A stretch of DNA of 64,000 nucleotides from Alphaproteobacteria bacterium (GTDB lineage: Bacteria > Pseudomonadota > Alphaproteobacteria > Rickettsiales > SXRF01): NCBI GenBank assembly GCA_025362975.1, contig JANYES010000020.1:1-64000 (forward strand), written 5' to 3'. The first letter of the stretch is position 1. Every line of letters begins with the position of its first letter. A program made the translations under genes and the position numbers. Below the pieces are notes generated by a model. The model made no database searches and had not been told where the DNA came from. It saw only the letters and a program-made list of their open reading frames with translations. This document shows, in pieces, positions 62,913 through 64,000 of this stretch.

Positions 62913-64000
62913 ATGAAAGTCTGGATCTGGCGACAGGCCATTTTGCGCGCGCGATTGGAACCAAGCAGCAAATTGCTGCTGTTGGCGCTCTCCACGTACA
63001 TGAATGATCATGGCGAAGGCTGCTATCCAAGTGTTGAGCAGTTATGCAAAGACACAAGCCTCAGCGAGCGAACGGTCTTTTATCACCTTAAAAAAGCCGA
63101 ATCAGAAGGTTTTCTCATCAAAGACAAGCGCGAATTGCCTGGCAAGAAATGGGCAGCCAATGAGTACCGTGCCGCAATTCCGGAATTGCCCGCTGCTGCA
63201 ATAGTTGCAGTAGATAGCTCAGAGGTGCAGTCAATGCACCCCATAGAAAGGGCTGCAATAGATGCACCCCATGACGCAAAGTGGGATGCAACCATTGCAG
63301 TTGAGGGGTGCAATGGTTGCAGCGATGGGGTGCAACCATTGCATACTAACTCTTCAGAGAACTCTCCACTTAACTCTCCAATAGAATTATCCCCGAAAGG
63401 CAAAAAATCTTATCCACCGGAATTCGAGCAGTTCTGGTCGGCGTGGCCAGCAGTTCGCCGCTGCGAAAAGCCGAATGCTTACACAGCATGGCGAGATGCT
63501 TGTAAGAAAATCACACCGGTTTCCCTGATGGCAGCACTACGGCGGTATGTACTGACCAAAGAAGCTACGGACGGCTTTGCCCCATACCCGGCTAAATGGC
63601 TTAAGCGCGAACGCTGGCTGGAATTCACATCAGCAGAAAGTATACCCCCTCCCCCTATTTGTATAAATGCCAGCGATACGCTGGAAAATGCAGAATGGCT
63701 CGTCATTCTACAGCATTTGCGCAGCAAACATGGCGAAGCGGTCTGCCGCAGCTGGTTTAGCCAGCTGCGGCAGATGAATAAACAAGACGGCCAGCTGACG
63801 CTGCAGGCACCGACACGCTTTGTAGCTGAATGGATAAAGAGTCACTATGCAGCTGACATCTTGCAAGCGGTGCAAAGCGTATGGCCAGACATTACCGCTG
63901 TTCGTATCGAAGGCAGCCCTGCGCCTCAAACAAATAGGCAATTTCCTACGGAAAAGACCACTCCTGCCACTCCCGCATGGAGCGATTCCGGGCAACAATA
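62913..64000 (+). CDS. Phage-type replication initiator: HTH_36 plus DnaA domain-I-like module (partial)
   Basis: At least 362 residues; the frame runs to the window edge. The N-terminal winged helix (about 1-90: SSKLLLLALSTYMNDHGEGC, YPSVEQLCKDTSLSERTVFY, HLKKAESEGFLI) is of the HTH_36 replication-protein type. A low-complexity linker (about 95-160) is followed by FEQFWSAWPAVRRCEKPNAY and PYPAKWLKRERWLE, seen in lambda O-like proteins. Residues about 257-333 (CRSWFSQLRQMNKQDGQLTL, FVAEWIKSHYAADILQAV) resemble DnaA domain I, which recruits DnaB helicase. The linker DNA contains iteron-like repeats. The start has a weak ribosome-binding site (AAGGA). Confidence 0.8.
   Translation, partial: MKVWIWRQAILRARLEPSSKLLLLALSTYMNDHGEGCYPSVEQLCKDTSLSERTVFYHLKKAESEGFLIKDKRELPGKKWAANEYRAAIPELPAAAIVAVDSSEVQSMHPIERAAIDAPHDAKWDATIAVEGCNGCSDGVQPLHTNSSENSPLNSPIELSPKGKKSYPPEFEQFWSAWPAVRRCEKPNAYTAWRDACKKITPVSLMAALRRYVLTKEATDGFAPYPAKWLKRERWLEFTSAESIPPPPICINASDTLENAEWLVILQHLRSKHGEAVCRSWFSQLRQMNKQDGQLTLQAPTRFVAEWIKSHYAADILQAVQSVWPDITAVRIEGSPAPQTNRQFPTEKTTPATPAWSDSGQQ
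63197..63418. other. Candidate replication origin inside the initiator gene
   Basis: Six 13-mers of the form TGCA-N5-TGCA start at 63197, 63226, 63254, 63287, 63309 and 63331; the last three are 22 bp apart, two helical turns. Four are TGCAA-N3-TTGCA palindromes. They fall in all three codon phases, so protein repeats do not explain them. Next come three 12-bp direct repeats starting AACTCT at 63348, 63360 and 63372, in a less GC-rich stretch. TTATCCACC at 63410-63418 matches a DnaA box at 8 of 9 bases. The layout is that of lambda ori inside gene O. Confidence 0.6.

Noticed and set aside
63348-63383. AACTCT 12-mers taken as proof of an unwinding element
   Set aside because: Their 12-bp period is in codon phase and encodes NS-type units, so a protein repeat cannot be excluded. 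They are used only as supporting evidence beside the 13-mers.

Overview
The window looks like a chromosomal segment of an alphaproteobacterium; the order cannot be fixed from sequence alone. The evidence is a Gram-negative envelope set (lptD, surA, mlaA, mlaC, kdsB), a fused-operon bc1 complex (petA-petB-petC), glnD, a class I PHA synthase, and two gene orders common in this class: alaC-hom-glpX and radA-cvpA-purF-SDR. Base composition splits it in three: an AT-richer left part (1 to about 9.3 kb), a GC-rich core (about 9.4-58.6 kb), and an AT-richer right part beginning at a tRNA-Glu (59,145 to the end).

Left part (1-9.3 kb). An IS3-family right end abuts a receiver-domain remnant. Then come small envelope/stress genes (TPM-TPM-LemA operon, DUF937, glycine-zipper stress protein, BON protein), an MFS transporter, two small secreted proteins, and a ydbH-ynbE-ydbL operon for an intermembrane bridge. 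The ynbE reading frame has only 59 codons. Degenerate tRNA 5' halves occur near both edges, so this may be an old island.

Core (9.4-58.6 kb). kdsB/mlaC/mlaA and metF are followed by a compact curli-like operon (curlin-like repeat protein, csgF, csgG) with a repeat-bearing promoter. Next are a two-domain phosphorelay protein that seems to have lost both phosphoacceptors, glnD, a DMT exporter, a TIKI/ChaN-like protein, dctA, glpX, hom, alaC, and a 1,141-residue disordered lipoprotein with repeated FFxRL motifs. After phaC comes a gene-poor stretch with a candidate structured RNA, then surA/lptD, petABC, a damaged cinA, trmL, hemF, ampG, a metH that ends after the pterin domain, radA, cvpA, purF, an SDR gene and two tandem EI24/CysZ-like membrane proteins.

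Right part (59.1-64 kb). An integrative element sits in the 3' end of tRNA-Glu: tyrosine integrase, AlpA-like regulator, S24 repressor divergent from a Cro-like gene with shared operator motifs, three small early genes, then a replication protein running off the window. That protein joins an N-terminal winged helix to a C-terminal DnaA domain-I-like module. The DNA encoding its linker carries six TGCA-N5-TGCA 13-mers in all three reading frames, followed by three 12-bp direct repeats and a DnaA-box-like site. This is the layout of a lambda-type origin inside an initiator gene and is the strongest candidate here for an undescribed system.
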